From assembly GCA_949775045.1 (NCBI GenBank), contig OX459100.1:5084136-5148135 (forward strand): a stretch of 64,000 nt of DNA. Reading direction: 5' to 3'. Below the pieces are notes generated by a model. It was given only the letters and a program-made list of their open reading frames with translations, did no database searches and had not been told where the DNA came from. Positions 62,891-64,000 of the stretch are shown in pieces. The position numbers were made by a program, and so were the translations under genes. Each line of letters begins with the position of its first letter. The first letter of the stretch is position 1. Source of the DNA: Metridium senile (Eukaryota > Cnidaria > Anthozoa > Actiniaria > Metridiidae).

Positions 62891-63292
62891 TAGCTTTTTT
62901 TTGTCAGAATGACGTCGTTGTCGTTTATTGATTGATTGTAGTACTTCTGCACTGAACATGAATTGATAACAGGCTATGTCTGATGTTTGCAGCTATACCG
63001 CTGTTTTTGCTATGTGTCCTTTGTACATGTTAGGAGGGAGTCGGATATAAGGGTCGACAAGTTTTCTTTTTAACGAGAGTGTCTGCTGAATATGGATTTA
63101 TCTGCAGGATGAACGGAGGTTATTCATTATTATCATCAATATACTAGCCAAATAACAAACTGCCATATTGAAAACGCGCGCCTAGCGGGCGAAAATGAAT
63201 TTTGGCGGGCCACAAATCATACCGCATCAGCCATGTTTCAGAAAATTTCCAAAATGTCTTAATTTTCTAAAACCTGACCTAATATATTGATG

Positions 63293-63441
63293 ATAATGGG
63301 AATAACATATATAACTTCTGTCGGGCATATTGTTTATTTGAGGCCCTTGTAGTCCTTGTAGCTCGGGCGCAAATGACGCTACTCGGGCCGCAAATACACA
63401 ATATGCCCTCCAAAAGTCATGTTATTGTCATAGTCTCACGC
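63293..63441. mobile_element. Inverted-repeat MITE, GGGCATATTGT type
   Basis: ATAATGGGAATAACATATAT with AACTTCTGTCGGGCATATTG on the left mirrors CAATATGCCCTCCAAAAGTC with ATGTTATTGTCAT on the right. Inner CGGGCGCAAATGACG and CGGGCCGCAAATAC repeat. Non-coding. The preceding 62891-63292 shows nothing else. Confidence 0.6.
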
Positions 63442-64000
63442 AGCCCAATGCAGATACGAGTTCTCTAGCTAGTGTATAGAGTTTGCGTAAGTTTTGTCTG
63501 CTAAATAAGGATTTAGCTCCTACAGGAGAAGAATTTCCCAATTAACATCACGCAGCCTAACACGTGCAGATAAGAGCTAAACATTTTATCTGGTGAATTA
63601 GGATTTACTCGGCTGGATAAGGATTTTCCCTTTAAAACTTAGCGAAGCCTACCCCATGCAGATAAGAGCTAGCGAGTGACTAGAACTCGCGTAAGTTTTA
63701 TCTCCTGAACTGATAAGGATTTATCTGCTGAATAAGGATTTACTCTGCTGGAAAAGGATTTTCCCTTTAAAACATTGCGCAGCCTACGCCATGCAGATAA
63801 GAACTAGCGAGTGACTAGAATTCGCGTAACTTTTATCTGTTGAATTAGGATTTACTCTGCAGTTGGATAGGGATTTTCCCATCAAAACTTCTCGCAGCCT
63901 ACCCCATGCAGATAAGAGCTAGCGAGTGACTAACATTTGCGTAATTAACTTTGCTGAATAAGGATTTAACTGGTGGATAAGGATTTTCGCATTAAGACTT
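63442..64000 (+). repeat. Tandem array running off the window end, about 92-135-bp units
   Basis: A TGCAGATAAGAGCTAG-like block occurs at about 63448, 63564, 63656, 63791 and 63906, joined by GATAAGGATTTA and AAGGATTTTCCCTTTAAAAC blocks. Unit length varies because the inner GGATAAGGATTTA sub-block is itself repeated. The array continues beyond base 64000. Confidence 0.75.

Overview
This window is AT-rich nuclear DNA from an invertebrate animal. The genes, the intron-exon structure and many of the mobile elements look cnidarian, most like corals or sea anemones. That placement rests on remembered repeat types (for example inverted repeats starting CAACCTCGTTCCC, AAGCCTGG or TTAACCCTTTGAC, and Penelope-like ends with an AAGGGCTAAAGCTCGAAAC core). 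It is an inference, not a species identification.

Six protein-coding loci can be supported. From left to right they are: the last exon of a SOCS-box protein (1565-1704, +), whose other exons lie outside the window; an intronless class A GPCR of aminergic type that lacks the amine-binding aspartate (10016-11071, +); an intronless class A peptide-receptor-like GPCR (32465-33604, +); a six-exon MPPE1/PGAP5 metallophosphoesterase (41373-47926, -); a seven-exon S-adenosylhomocysteine hydrolase, AHCY (49573-58111, -); and an intronless ankyrin-repeat protein related to PP1 regulatory (MYPT-type) subunits (61077-61682, +). I rebuilt both multi-exon genes exon by exon with matching phases and GT-AG sites, giving 394 and 434 residues, close to the human lengths as I remember them. 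The genes are not an operon or pathway cluster. MPPE1 and AHCY are simply tandem neighbours on the minus strand.

The rest is repeat-dominated. From 2 to 9 kb there is a dense field of foldback (MITE-like) elements and copies of a short motif, ACACAGGRANCCCAA. From 14 to 21 kb there are Penelope-like ends with hammerhead-ribozyme-like cores, a dying LINE, a purine-rich tract, about 83 AT dinucleotides and a 1-kb inverted-repeat transposon. From 22 to 29.4 kb a chain of adjoining, unrelated tandem arrays (units of about 110-210 bp) runs almost without a break. Tandem arrays also flank the second GPCR on both sides, and one unit encodes its C-terminal tail. From 34.6 to 37.8 kb a 1.5-1.65 kb segment is tandemly duplicated. 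From 38.5 to 40.5 kb there are GAATG and ACTT microsatellites. The introns of MPPE1 and AHCY hold SINEs, foldbacks, a three-level transposon nest and duplicated splice-site segments. The last 550 bp is another tandem array.

Long ORFs within simple repeats are not genes. I saw no rRNA, CRISPR, viral or toxin genes.
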